Source: Aquarana catesbeiana (Eukaryota > Chordata > Amphibia > Anura > Ranidae). Taken from it: DNA of 64,000 nucleotides. Below the pieces are notes generated by a model. The model was not told where the DNA came from. It was given only the letters and a program-made list of their open reading frames with translations, and searched no databases. Positions 35,179 to 46,374 of this stretch are shown in pieces (the stretch's first letter is position 1; each line of letters starts with the position of its first letter). Made by a program: the position numbers and the translations under genes. The DNA lies in contig NC_133327.1 of NCBI RefSeq assembly GCF_042186555.1, positions 328,340,300 to 328,404,299 of the forward strand, written 5' to 3'.

Positions 35179-35936
35179 CCTCAAAGTTTGCAGGGAGAGA
35201 GGTGGTATATATGGAGCCCCCAGATTCATCAAGGCAACAGAAGTTGGATGCTGGTGCAAGATTAACTCCCTTGAGTAATAAAGATTTAAATCAGCAAGAA
35301 CATCTTCAAGAAAACCTCACACACTTTGCAGAACAGGAAAAGCCCACTCAAAGTAAAGCGAATCAGTCTGCCAAATTTCAAATCCAACAAACTTACAACC
35401 CATCAGTTTCACACATTGAAAAGGCTATGACAATGCCTCTTAATAGACAAGTTGGTGACATACCTCCATTCTCAAAACAGGGACCACATTTTAGAGACTT
35501 CATAACAGATGGGACAATTCCAAATGACTGCTATCAACATCAAGATGGAGAAAACCACCATCTAGTAATATTTGAAGCATCACATCAATCAACGCTACCA
35601 AAACTTAGGCAACCCATTCCTAGGGAGCCTTTTACTAAGAGAATATCTTGGGTAACATCATCACAGCATGCAAAAAGTGGATCTACCCCAATTGTCATCC
35701 ATGGTACAAGGCCACCACTTTTCCCGATGTCCCGACAAAAAACTATTGTGGTAAAAAGCTTGGGACATTCAAAAGAGAAACCACATTTGACTATGGATAA
35801 TATTAAAGTCAAGAGGAACATGATTCAGCTGACACCAGCTCATAAGCCTACAAATTTAAACCTCCCATTATTGTTACCCAATTATCAGAAAAGGTCAGAC
35901 AGGAAAAAGAATATTTTAAAATTAGAAATTGTATAG
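35179..35936 (+). CDS. HUNK-like kinase, terminal exon
   Basis: Starts after TTTTAATTTAG, completes the codon split at 25585 and stays open for 252 residues to TAG at 35934-35936. The product is a hydrophilic, Ser/Pro/Gln/Lys-rich tail: SKFAGREVVYMEPPD at the start, FTKRISWVTSSQHAKSG near the middle (a basic patch with Ser), and a basic end KRSDRKKNILKLEIV. No folded domain is visible. Long tails after the UBA-like segment are normal for HUNK-type kinases, but this one does not recall the conserved vertebrate HUNK tail, so the gene may be a paralogue. An intact frame of this length in AT-rich DNA is good evidence for a living gene. Confidence 0.83.
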
Positions 35937-36180
35937 CTTATTACTCTTTATTATTTAAAATTCTCAGATTGTCATAGTTGAATAGGTTTACCGGAAAAAA
36001 ATATAAAGTTCCAAAATGCCATGCAAGATCCTGGAACAATACTGTCAATCAACACAATGTAGTGCAGAGAGGATCACAGTCACATAATTTGCAAGAGTGT
36101 TGGGCTCTGCAGTTAGGTGCTCTACAATGTTAGCAATTTCAACAGCTTATCAAATAAAATAATATCTTGTTCTTATCAAA
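35937..36180 (+). promoter_or_regulatory. Kinase-gene 3' UTR with poly(A) signal
   Basis: The first AATAAA after the stop is at 36153-36158, and T-rich sequence follows after about 15 bases. This gives a 3' UTR of roughly 240 nt. An alternative longer end cannot be excluded. Confidence 0.55.
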
Positions 36181-36207
36181 TTGGGGTTTGCTTTAATATA
36201 ATATAGG

Positions 36208-36930
36208 CTTTAATAATATTGCCTCATGTACACTGGACGTTTTTACAGCTGCTTCTAGGGAGATCTGGCATTTTTTTCCTGCTTCTAAACGCTTCTCCAT
36301 GTTAGCCTATGTGTCCATGGACACATAGGAGTTGATTTACTATAGGCAAATAGACTGTGCAGGATAAAATGTGCTGTTATTCCAGAGCTTATTAAATAAG
36401 GTAAAACTTCACTTTGCAAAGAATACTTAATCATATTCAAGGAAAATTTTAAAAACAGCATTTTTGCTTGCACATGATCGGATGATGGAAGTCAGCATAG
36501 CTTCTCCTCATTTACTAACCTCTGGAGCAACTGCTCTTAAAGTGTGCAACTGCACCTATAGTAAATCAACCCTATAGGCTTTTAGCAGCGTTTAGTGGCA
36601 GGAGCTTTTAGAGGCAGGGAAAAAAAATCCTCTGCCAGTGCATCCAGGAGCAGCAGAGTTTGAGCAGAAAAAATGCTTGACGCTACTAAAAACTGCTAAA
36701 TGCGCATAAACGCACCTAAAAACTAGCGCTTGAGCATGAATTTATTTCAATGGCCAGAATAAATTATTTATTCTGGCCAATGAAAAGAGCTTGACATCTG
36801 TAAAAGCTCCTAAAAGCTTGCAAAAGTTTTAGACACTTTTACAAGCCTCGGGCATTCTTTCTGCAAAAATGCTGCTGGCTGCTAGGAGAGTTAAAAAAAA
36901 CGTCCTATGTGCATGAGGCCTTAAAAGTAA
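36208..36930. mobile_element. MITE with TGCATGAGGC ends, nested MITE inside
   Basis: The left end GCCTCATGTACACTGGACG and the right end CGTCCTATGTGCATGAGGC are inverted. Internal repeats of GCTTxTAxxxGC words follow. A second element (36328-36575) of the GTTGATTTACT family is inserted in the left arm. Confidence 0.7.
36328..36575. mobile_element. MITE, 'GTTGATTTACTATAGG' family, nested
   Basis: The ends GTTGATTTACTATAGGC and CTATAGTAAATCAACCC are inverted. Its interior (CACTTTGCAAAGAATAC, GCATTTTTGCTTGCACATG) matches the copies at 448, 37743 and 41563. Confidence 0.75.
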
Positions 36931-37742
36931 AATCTGAATTACACAGGATAAGTTTTGACACAATTTTTATGAGAAAATGTTGGCTACTAAAACACTCCCC
37001 CTCTTTATACAAGTGACCATACAGGGCCAATTACAGGTGTGTGGTGTATGCAGGGTCATTTCTCCAATCTTATAATGATTCTTAGAAACCTTAAAAACAG
37101 TAATGAATATTTTCATATGAGTAGATGGCAGTAGCTTGCTGTAAACATTGCGTTCATAGAAATGCTATACAGCGATAACACACAATCAACAAATCAAAAG
37201 TCTAATGTTGCTTGTTGAGTCATAATTTTAATGTGCAGTTGTACGTATAGAGAGATACATATATAATGTTTTATACATTTTTCTGGAAATGGAAACTGTA
37301 ACATCCATAATACTTATTTATGTTTTGGCCTACTAAATGGATTTACAGAATAATTGTATTTTTAATATTTATAGTACATATAAAATAATAAGGTATGGCT
37401 TCCATTTTTTGAAGCGATACAATATTTTTCTATATTTTGCATTGAACTGAAAGGAAAATTGATTGATTCTTGAGAAACCTTATTCTTCTTTAACTTGGGA
37501 AATGTATGTAAGTATTTTGAGTTTGGTAAGCATATATAATAATGTCTTCGCAAGTCTCGAATGTGTTCAACTGTGGGCAATTTAGATGAATGGGTCTCTC
37601 CACATTCTGAACATTATCCAACATTTGTCCACAGAAAACCACGCTGTGATATTGGAAAATACCATATTAATGCTAGTTACTACTTGTTCTCATGAATGAT
37701 AGTGTTCATGGAGTGGGTTTACCATCCTGTTAGCTAATGCCC
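36931..37742. other. Intergenic sequence, nothing recognised
   Basis: AT-rich sequence downstream of the kinase gene, without repeat ends or domain-bearing frames that I can identify. Confidence 0.45.
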
Positions 37743-37842
37743 TGAGGTTGATTTATTAAAGGCAAATAGGCTGCTCACTTTGCAAGGAAATTATCCCTTA
37801 GCTTAATGAATGGGGTGAAAATCCCCCTAGCAAAGAATACCC

Positions 37843-39764
37843 TATCGAGAGTTAAAAAGTGCAGCGCTATGTTACAATAGAAAGTGCTTATATATATGTA
37901 AATAAAACATACTATATGAAAGTATATCCGTGTAGGTGATAACACTTAGCAAAAAAATTGTCAACAAAATAAACTCAATATAAATGTGATATTGTAATCT
38001 GATGTGACAATCTCAAAAAAAAAAATTTTTATATATCCTCATAAATTATCCTAATCCAGAAGTGATCAATAAACATGGATGGGATCCAACTATCCTCATA
38101 AAGAGGTAGGAAACAGGAAAGGTCTTAAATCAGTCTCTCAGGTTATAACCTTTCAATAAAATGTCAGGGTGATCTCAAACACGTGTGTGCAGATCTCATC
38201 TTGTTAGATACATATTCAAAATCATGGAGGTTCCTCTTTTATTCAAATCTGTGAGATGTACATAAATTGCCCTTACCGGAACTGGTGGACTCACGGGCCG
38301 TTGGCGGTGAGTCATACAGACTTTTACCGTATAGACGGTATAGAGATGTCTCCTCTCCTGGGGATGGCTGAGATGTATCCCACCACTCCGAACTCTCCTG
38401 GATGGGGCCTCGTCCCTTCGGAAAGAATCCCGTATTCACCTAGAGTCTTCCACCGGATATCCCTCACTTGGCAATCCCCATATACAGCGACAAAAGGAAA
38501 TAAAGCTTCCACATAGTGTAAAATCCCGGGTAGCAGGAGATTTTATTAAAAAATTTCCAAGTAAAAAACAAGTTAAAATTTTTTTTATGCTCAAACAAAT
38601 AAATAAAACATCTCTGGCACAGTGAATTATAATGGCTGTGGTAGCGTCACACACCCGACGCGTTTCGTATGCTTAGACTTCAACTGGGGTAAAGCTCATC
38701 CACCATCTACTGCGCTTTTATATGAATAACAAAGAAAACTCTATTGGAAGTCACGCCGCACAGGTGTCCCCAATGGAGTTTTCTTTGTTATTCATATAAA
38801 AGTGCAGTAGATGGTGGATGAGCTTTACCCCAGTTGAAGTCTAAGCAGACGAAACGCGTCGGGTGTGTGACGCTACCACAGCCATTATAATTCACTGTGC
38901 CAGAGATGTTTTATTTATTTGTTTGAGCAAAAAAAATTTAACTTGTTTTTTTACTTGGAAATTTTTTAATAAAATCTCCTGCTACCCGGGATTTTACACT
39001 ATGTGGAAGCTTTTTTTCCTTTTGTCGCTGTATATGGGGATTGCCAAGTGAGGGATATCCGGTGGAAGACTCTAGGTGAATACGGGATTCTTTCCTAAGG
39101 GACGAGGCCCCATCCAGGAGAGTTCGGAGTGGTGGGATACATCTCAGCCATCCCCAGGAGAGGAGACATCTCTATACCGTCTATACGGTAAAAGTCTGTA
39201 TGACTCACCGCCAACGGCCCGTGAGTCCACCAGTTCCGGTAAGGGCAATTTATGTACATCTCACAGATTTGAATGCAAGAGGAACCTCCATGATTTTGAA
39301 TATGTATCTAACAAGATGAGATCTGCACACACGTGTTTGAGATCACCCTGACATTTTATTGAAAGGTTATAACCTGAGAGACTGATTTAAGACCTTTCCT
39401 GTTTCCTACCTCTTTATGAGGATAGTTGGATCCCATCCATGTTTATTGATCACTTCTGGATTAGGATAATTTATGAGAATATATAAAAAAATTTTTTTTG
39501 AGATTGTCACATCAGATTACAATATCACATTTATATTGAGCTTATTTTGTTCACAAATTTTTTGCTAAGTGTTATCACCTACACGGATATACTTTCATAT
39601 AGTGATACTTGTATGTTTTATTTACATATATATATAAGCACTTTCTATTGTAACATAGCGCTGCACTTTTTCACTCTCGATTTTCACATACAATTAGTCT
39701 AATTGGTAGTGCTGGCGGCTGGAATTTTTTGGAGTTGGCGCAGCGGTTTCATTTTATTTTATTT
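37843..39764 (+). mobile_element. Palindromic retroposon B, 11-bp TSD
   Basis: Flanked by AAAGAATACCC (37832-37842 and 39765-39775). The arms (37843 to about 38745, and about 38768 to 39672) are near-identical inverted copies, with a centre of about 22 nt near 38757-38778. The right side adds a single tail (39673-39764) ending ATTTTATTTTATTT. As in retroposon A, the left arm starts about 15-18 nt outside the shared AGTGCAGCGCTA block. Identical peptides read outward from both arms (starting MCDATTAIII) are a by-product of the palindrome. No coding function is seen. Confidence 0.82.
38828..38864 (+). ncRNA. Hammerhead-like motif in retroposon B
   Basis: Reads CCC, CAGTTGA, A, GTCT-AAGC-AGAC, GAAA, CGCG, TC, GGGT. 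Stem II is a clean 4-bp hairpin and stem I pairs CCC with GGG. Two core positions differ from the hammerhead consensus (U4 to A, A6 to T). An inverted copy in the left arm lies at about 38655-38690 (minus). Confidence 0.4.
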
Positions 39765-39912
39765 AAAGAATACCCAATCACCTGCGAGGACAAACACTTG
39801 CAAGCTGTATTTTTGCTGCACATGATTGGGTGATGAAAGTCAGAGGAGCTTCACCTCATTGCCTAAGCTAAGGTACAAATTTCCTTATACTCCCTTGCAA
39901 AATGAACAGCCA

Positions 39913-40065
39913 TATGATAACCCCCACACATCACTAAACGAGTAGCTGGTAAATTACATTCTTAAATCATTCATAGGTTAGCCCCTTTTCTGGTGTAGCC
40001 TGGACATGTTTTTTTAACCATACTAAATCAAACAGAGCCAAGGTGCATTATTAAATAAAACACAT
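39913..40065. other. Short intergenic stretch, nothing recognised
   Basis: About 150 bp between two mobile elements, with no recognisable feature. Confidence 0.4.
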
Positions 40066-40388
40066 GGGGGGATATTTCCGAAAGGCAAATCCACTTTGCA
40101 CTACAAGTGCAAACCACAAGTGCAAAGTGCACTTGAAATTGTACTGAAAGTGCACTTGGAAGTGCAGTCACTGTAAATCTGAGGGGTAGATCTGAAATGA
40201 GTGGAAGCTCTGCTGATTTTACAATCCAATCATGTGCAAGCTAAAATGCTGTTTTTTTTATTTTCCTTGCATCTCCTCCTCGGAACTACAGCGACTGCAC
40301 TTCCAAGTGAAACTTCCTTTCAGTGCAATTTCAAGTGCACTTTGCACTTGTAGTGCAAAGTGCATTTGCCTTTCATAAATAACCCCCA
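40066..40388. mobile_element. Palindromic MITE, AAGGCAAATCCACTTTGCAC ends
   Basis: The outer ends GGGGGATATTTCCGAAAGGC and GCCTTTCATAAATAACCCCC are inverted. Internal arms repeat the CACTTTGCACT / AGTGCAAAGTG words many times. Non-coding. Confidence 0.8.
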
Positions 40389-41562
40389 TTATCTTCATAA
40401 AATTCCCAGATTAAAGTGTGCCATACAAGAAAACAATTCTCTAAAGAGTATTGCCATTAGTCCTTAACACAAATCTATAATATTTTGGGAGCTATTTATA
40501 GAAAAACAGAAAACGAAAATAGACTTTTAATTTATTTAAAAAAGGAAATATGATAAAAGTAAAATCTTGGTTGGTATCTATGGGCAACAGCTCCACTTTT
40601 GTTCCTGTTTCAGCTGTTTTCTATTCCACCTTGTTTTTATAAAAGTTCTGTGTCCAATAATTGACAAAGCTGTGCAATGATGCAAAGATTATATTTTGTT
40701 AACATTGAAAATGAACATTTTTTGAAGTCTGTAAAGAAATGGAGGCATTTATGATGTAACAACAGTGCACCCTAGTGTTAAAATACCTTTTGTTCTGGTA
40801 AAAATAAATTGGAAAAAACTTTCTATTTGTACATTTGCTGTATATCTGATGTCTGACACATACTGTATATAGAAGCAGCTAACTAAGCATAATTTTCTTC
40901 CCTTTTTTTTTTTTATGTTGGTACAAACTAAAGGGGACAACTAGGCATCACAAGAAAAGGAAAAGAGCCATGTTGCTAAATAATTTATCAGGAGGGACGA
41001 ATCTTCAGAAAATCTCAAATGATGTCCTTCTGCTAGCCAAAAGCATTGGAGATGTGGAAATTACAATGTAACTTTCTTAAACATTTGATTCTATAGCTCC
41101 AAAATGCACAAAGTTGGAAATAAATGTTATGATGGGTTACCTCTAATACTAAATCAAATGTATACATATACATTTTAATATAAAGTACATTTTAATTGCA
41201 TAAATTTCAAATTGATAAATACGTTTTTAGTCTATACAAAGTGTTTTTTCTTTGAGGTACTGTGTTTCCCAGGTCTGATGCAATAGCTGCTTTGCCCCAG
41301 ACTCTAAATCCTGCTCTTCCCTTCAGCTGCTCTTCACCAATGATGGAGACATAGACTTGGAACACAAGTGTCTCTAGAGTTGATTGAAAGCTGCAGAAAT
41401 GAAGAAAAACTGCAAAGCCTAAGAAGGTAAGCAATGGCAGCAGCAAGCAAAGTCCTGTTGATGTTGAAACATGTGCGAGACCTGTGACAATGGTCACACT
41501 GGTGTGAATAGTGTTTTGAGGGTTTGTCAACATCATAGTGAATGCATAAGGAGCAGAGGTCT
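40389..41562. other. Intergenic sequence, nothing recognised
   Basis: AT-rich. The minus-strand frame at 41207-41536 (109 codons) has a leucine-rich stretch but no recognisable domain, promoter or splice context. Confidence 0.4.
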
Positions 41563-41755
41563 CCCCAGAGATTAGTTAATGTGGTGAAATTTCACTTAGC
41601 AAAGATTACCCAATCATGTATCAAGAAATAAAAGCATTTTTGCTTGCACATTATTGGGTAATGGAAGCCAGCAGAGCTTCACCCCATTTACTAAGCTCTT
41701 GGGAAAATTCCAATGCAACATGCAACTTCCCTTGCAAAGTCTATTTGCCTTTAGT
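41563..41755. mobile_element. MITE fragment, GTTGATTTA family
   Basis: Internal blocks TTTCACTTAGCAAAGATTACC, AGCATTTTTGCTTGCACAT and AGAGCTTCACCCC match the copies at 448 and 36328. The left terminus is missing. Confidence 0.6.
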
Positions 41756-41862
41756 ATACCAAACCCTTTAGTCCCTGCTGCCACGGACCTCAGTGAAACA
41801 GTCTATTTGCCTTTAGTATACCAAACCCTTTAGTCCCTGCTGCCACGGACCTCAGTGAAACA
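41739..41862. repeat. 62-bp perfect tandem duplication
   Basis: The segment beginning GTCTATTTGCCTTTAGTATA and ending CCTCAGTGAAACA occurs twice head to tail (41739-41800 and 41801-41862), without visible difference. It starts inside the MITE end and continues into flanking sequence. Confidence 0.88.
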
Positions 41863-42439
41863 AGGGATAAAAAGGGTTAAATTGCAATATAAAATTATAT
41901 CCACAACAAGAACAAATCCTATCTAAAATACATGTTTCCATATAGTAATTTTAAGAGGTGTAAAAATGTACACATTTTAAATTGTTTGAAGTGCTTTTGA
42001 ACGTTGTCATCTGCAAAATGATAATGAGCTGTAGCAGAGTGCTAAGTCAGTCTGTTCAGTAATGATCAATCCATCCTTATTAATAATTAACAAGTAACCT
42101 GACATTCAATAGCCCTTTCTATGTTCAGATTAGTTCCAGTATGAAGTAGTGAAGAGAGATTGAAATAAGTGAACCGTCTTCATGAGTCTCCCATTACCTG
42201 TTCACAACAACAAAAAAAGTCCATCAAATTAGAGGAAGCAATACAGTGGAAGATAATACAAGGGCACAAAGGAATACATATAGCACATCTCCAATAAAAG
42301 AGTATGTTTCACAACCACCTTCTAATAGCAATATTTTTCTAAAACATCACAAGCCAATGAGAATAATTTTTAGCAACTGTAAATTATAAAATGTGAAAAC
42401 TCCAGTACATAAGTGTATGTACAGAAAAAAAAATATTTT
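41863..42439. other. Intergenic sequence, nothing recognised
   Basis: AT-rich sequence with no recognisable gene or repeat end. Confidence 0.4.
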
Positions 42440-42660
42440 TTTTTTCATTTTGGGTAAAGCGAAAAAAGATTATGCCTGTCAGGTTTTTAATGTTGTCTGT
42501 ATTGCCATTTGATAGATTCAACTGCTCCTTTTGTCCTTTCCTTGTCCTTGTAACCATTATAAATACAAAATCTTATAGTTGTCACTAGAACAAGACCTGA
42601 GAGTAAATCTTCCAATGGGGACACCTGTTCTAGTGACCAGGGCCAGGACAAGGGGTTGGC
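42440..42660. mobile_element. Fragment of the TTAA family at 5451-5696
   Basis: Shares GTAAATCTTCCAATGGGGAC and the TTCTAGTGACC block with 5510-5545. The ends are decayed. Sequence from 42660 to 43190 holds no recognised gene, but has a hairpin at about 43107-43177 pairing a GGGGGGGTCACTGCCACTGA arm. Confidence 0.4.
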
Positions 42661-43193
42661 AGAAGGGATACGTGCCCTGGGCACAGAGGCACTATGTGGA
42701 GAGAGGGCGCTGAGAGCAGATGAGTGCTCAGCTACCTGAATGACAGGAGTGACAGAGCACAGTGCAGACTGCGATAGCTGCTGGAGGGAAGATTTTGCTC
42801 CCTCCAGCTGGAGGACTGGAATCTCCTACAGCAATTTCAGGTTCTGGTGTAGGACAACCCTGAGGTGGTTAACTGGCTATTGCTGCTTGTTGTGGCAGGA
42901 TGGGGATGCAGCCAGCTTCAGAGATCTAGCCCGCCCGCCCACCTGGAATAGGGAGATGTGAGCTGAGCAGGAGTGAGTGTGTGCTGGGGTAAACTCCCTT
43001 CTGGTGGTATTTGATGTCATTGCTCCCTGTCCAACACCAGAGTAAAGAAAGTAGGGGAATGAGACTGGAATTGAAGGATTAACATTGCCGTGACCACCAA
43101 TTCAGATGGGGGGGGTCACTGCCACTGACCCCCTCCAGAATAGGTGGTCAGTGGCAGTGAATAGTAACCCCCCCATCCCACCTGCCTTGCATT

Positions 43194-43195
<2 letters not shown>

Positions 43196-43264
<69 letters not shown>
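43196..43264. repeat. (TA)n microsatellite, about 34 units
   Basis: Uninterrupted TA run of roughly 68 bp at the left end of the Tc1 element, where a TA target site and CA-rich terminus would be expected. Confidence 0.95.
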
Positions 43265-43269
<5 letters not shown>

Positions 43270-43521
43270 GTTTTCCCCTATTTATCATGAGCTGAACGTA
43301 AAGATCTACAACTTTTTCTATGTACACAAAAGGCCTATTTCTCTCAAATATTGTTCACAACTCTGTCTAAATCTGTGTTAGTTAGCACTTCTCCTTTGCC
43401 AAGATATTCCATCCACCTCACAGGTGTGGCATATCAAGATGCTGATTAGACAGCATGATTATTGCACAGGTGTGCCTTAGGCTGGTCATGATAAAAGGCC
43501 ACTCTAAAATGTGCAATTTTA

Positions 43522-43872
43522 GGCCCCTTTCACACTGGGGCGGTTTGCAGACGCTATTGCGCTAAAAATAGCGCCTGCAAACCGACCCGAAACAGCCGCT
43601 GCTGTGTCTCCAGTGTGAAAGCCCGGAGGCTTTCACACAGGAGCAATGTGCTAGCAGGACGGGAAAAAAAGTCCTGCTAGCAGCATCTAAATCAATGGGG
43701 CAGAGCGGCTATACCGCCGGCAAAGCGCCTCTGCAGAGGTGCTTTGCGGTGCTCTTTAACCCTTTCTCGGCCGCTAGCGGCCGAATACCGCCGCTAAAAC
43801 AACGGTAAAGCACCGCTAATAATAGCGGAGCTTTACTGCCAACGCACCTCCCGCCCCAGTGTGAAAGGGGCC
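43522..43872. mobile_element. PIF/Harbinger-like MITE with TTA TSD
   Basis: 351 bp. The ends GGCCCCTTTCACACTGGGGC and GCCCCAGTGTGAAAGGGGCC are inverted, with TTA at 43519-43521 and 43873-43875. Three-base TTA duplication is the PIF/Harbinger signature. Confidence 0.87.
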
Positions 43873-43899
43873 TTACTGTATTGGGGGGGTTTCCCAAAA

Positions 43900-44895
43900 A
43901 ACATTCAGTAGCTGGTGTGACCTCTATTTGCCTCAAGCAGTGCAGCACATCTCCTTCGTATAGAGTTGATCAGGTTGTTGATTGTGGCTTGTGGAATGTT
44001 AGTCCTCTTCCTCTTCAATGGCTGTGAGAAGTTGCTGGATATTGGCAGGAACTGGTACGCGCTGTCATATACGCTGACCCAGAGCATCCTAAACATGCTC
44101 AATGGGTGACATGTCTGGTGAGTATGCTGGCCATGCATGAACTGGGATGTTTTCAGATCCTTGCAACATAGGGCCATGGATTATCATGCTGCAACATGAG
44201 GTGATGGCCGTGGATGAATGGCACAACAATAGGCCTCAGGATCTCGTTACGGTATCTCTGTGCATTCAAAATGCCATCAATAAAATGCACCTGTGTTCGT
44301 TGTCCATAGAATACGCCTGCCCATACCATAACCCCACCACCACCAAGGGCCACTCGATCCACAACGTTGACATCAGTAAACCGCTGACCCACACAAAGCC
44401 ATACACACTGCCCTGTACAGTAAAAACTGGGATTCATCCGTGAAGAGAACACCTCTCCAAAGTGCTAGATGCCATTGAATGTGAGCATTTGCCCACTCAA
44501 GTCGGTTACGATGACGAACTGCAGTCAGGTCGAGACCCCGATGAGGACGATGAGCATGCTGATGTGAGCTTTCCTGAGATGGTTTGTGACAGTTTTTCAG
44601 AAATTCTTTGGTTTTGCAAACTGATTGTTGCAGCAGCTGTCTGGGTGACTGGTCTCATACGATCTTGAAGGTGAAGATGCTGGATGTGGAGGTCCTGGGC
44701 TGGTTTGGTTACACGTGGTCTGCGGTTGTGAGGCCAGTTGGATGTACTGCCAAATTCTCTGAAACGCCTTTGGAGACGGCTTATTGTAGAGAAATGAACA
44801 TTCAATTCAAGGGCAACAGCTCTGGTGGACATTGCTGCAGTCAGCATGCCAATTGCACGCTCCCTCAAAACTTGTGACATTTGTGGCATTGTGCT
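43900..44895 (-). pseudogene. Tc1-family transposase, broken
   Basis: Read on the minus strand. The helix-turn-helix DNA-binding domain (44889 down to about 44600) contains VALELNVHFSTISRLQRRFRE. A catalytic segment lies at 44452-44153, with GGGGVMVWAGV and HHLMLQHDN (second aspartate). The C-terminal part (44177-43905) has NLINSIRRRCAALLEAN. The parts lie in different frames with stops between them, so it is not functional. It is more complete than the copy at 6950-7770. Confidence 0.82.
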
Positions 44896-44918
44896 GTGTG
44901 ATAAAACTGCACATTTTA

Positions 44919-45290
44919 GGCCCCTTTCACACTGAGGCGCTTTGCAGGAGCTAAAGTGCTAAAAATAGCGCCTGCAAAGCGCCCTGAAAGAGCCGCTCAA
45001 TGCACTCTAATGTGAAATCCCTGAGGGCTTTCACACTGGAGCGGTGCGCTTGCAGGGCGTTCTAAAAAGTCCTGTAAGCCGTATCTTTGGAGCACTGTAG
45101 GAGCGGTGTATTTACCACTCCTAAAGCGCCCCTTCCCATTGAAAACAACGGGGCAGCGCTCCAATCCCGCCTGCAAAGCGCTGCTGCTGCGGCGCTTTGC
45201 GGGCGGTTTTAACCCACTAGCGGCCGAATAGCGCGGCTAAAACTATGGTAAAGCCATCAGCGCCCGCAACGCTTCAGTGTGAAAGTAGCC
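44919..45290. mobile_element. PIF/Harbinger-like MITE, second copy, TTA TSD
   Basis: 372 bp, starting GGCCCCTTTCACACTGAGGC and ending CAGTGTGAAAGTAGCC, with TTA at 44916-44918 and 45291-45293. It is more diverged than the 43522 copy. Confidence 0.83.
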
Positions 45291-45564
45291 TTAGAGTGGC
45301 CTTTTATTGTGGCCAGCCTAAGGCACACGTGTGCAATAATCATGCTGTCTTATCAGCATCTTGATATGCCACACCTGTGAGGTGGATGGATTATCTCGGC
45401 AAAGGAGAAGTGCTCACTAACACAGATTTAGACAGATTTGTGAACAATATTTGAGAGAGATAGAAATAGATATTTGCGTTCAGCTCATGATAAATAGGGG
45501 CATACACAAAAGTGTTGTGTTTATAATTTTGCTCAGTGTATATATTTATATACATTTTATAAAC

Positions 45565-45565
<1 letters not shown>

Positions 45566-45615
<50 letters not shown>

Positions 45616-45616
45616 G
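45566..45616. repeat. (GATA)n microsatellite
   Basis: Twelve or so GATA/AGAT units, uninterrupted, shortly beyond the right end of the Tc1 element. Confidence 0.95.
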
Positions 45617-46374
45617 TTATCCCCCTCTCTCTCCCGTTTCTTCTCCTTTTTTTGCAGCCTCACCTTCCCTTCCCTGCTCCTCCAGAGTTGATTAATTCAC
45701 TGGTGACACTATCCTACGAGTTCCATTGTCATTAGTATTTTAAGTGCCAATATGCACTTTCCCTGCATGTGTGTATATTTTTGCCTGATTTACCCACTGT
45801 AAGATACACTGAGCATCATATTATGTCAATTTGTATCCTGAATTTCACCCTGTACGATTCCAATAAAGCACCTTTTTTTTGTAAAAAAAAAAAAAAAAAA
45901 ATGTAAGCGTTATAAACTTAAATGTATAAGCGAAAAACATGTTAATTTCCAAGGCAGGTTTAATTTGATTGGTAGCTGTGAGAAGCTTCTTGATACTGAC
46001 TTTTTTTACATTAGGGTCTCTGTGTGTGAAAGACAGCAATGAGGTTGTTCCAGCATCACCAGCAGATGTGTTCTAGGATTACCAAGTTACAAAGGGTGGT
46101 GTGGTGGATTGGAGCTGTACAACAATGTCTGAGAAACAAAAGTAAACTACATATCAAGTAGGTTACGGATTGTGCATACTTCTTAGCATTTAATTTTCCT
46201 GTAAGGCTGAACTACAGGCAGAACAATTTTTTGAAAGTCCTTTTTTGGTATGGCTTTTGTTTTCCTCCTGCTGCAAGCATAGTCCAGAAATCCATCCAAC
46301 ACTTGTCCTGCAGGAGATTTGTGTTGGAACTGGGTGTCAGAGGCAGTCAGTTGTCAAGTATCCCCACTGTCATG
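45617..46374. other. Intergenic sequence, nothing recognised
   Basis: A poly-A run lies at 45882-45900. No gene or repeat end is recognised. Confidence 0.4.

Larger units (their letters stand above)
37743..39912. mobile_element. MITE of the GTTGATTTA family, split by retroposon B
   Basis: The left part (37743-37842) starts GAGGTTGATTTATTAAAGGC and reaches CAAAGAATACCC. The right part resumes at AAAGAATACCCAATCA (39765) and ends near TCCCTTGCAAAATGAACAG (39912). The 11-bp duplication marks where the retroposon landed. Confidence 0.75.
43196..45538 (-). mobile_element. Tc1/mariner element with two nested MITEs
   Basis: The right end is TTTGCTCAGTG next to TA (45539-45540). The left terminal repeat keeps CCCCTATTTATCATGAGCT, but its outermost bases have been replaced by a TA microsatellite (43196-43263). 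Same family as 6883-8079. Two Harbinger-type MITEs (43522-43872 and 44919-45290) interrupt the two terminal repeats. Confidence 0.85.

Noticed and set aside
34054..38864. Calling the motifs in retroposons A and B active ribozymes
   Set aside because: One or two core positions differ from the hammerhead consensus, which would normally abolish cleavage. Kept only as hammerhead-like.
38436..39051. Two identical small proteins (MCDATTAIII...) on opposite strands
   Set aside because: They are mirror images produced by the palindrome of retroposon B, with no coding signature.
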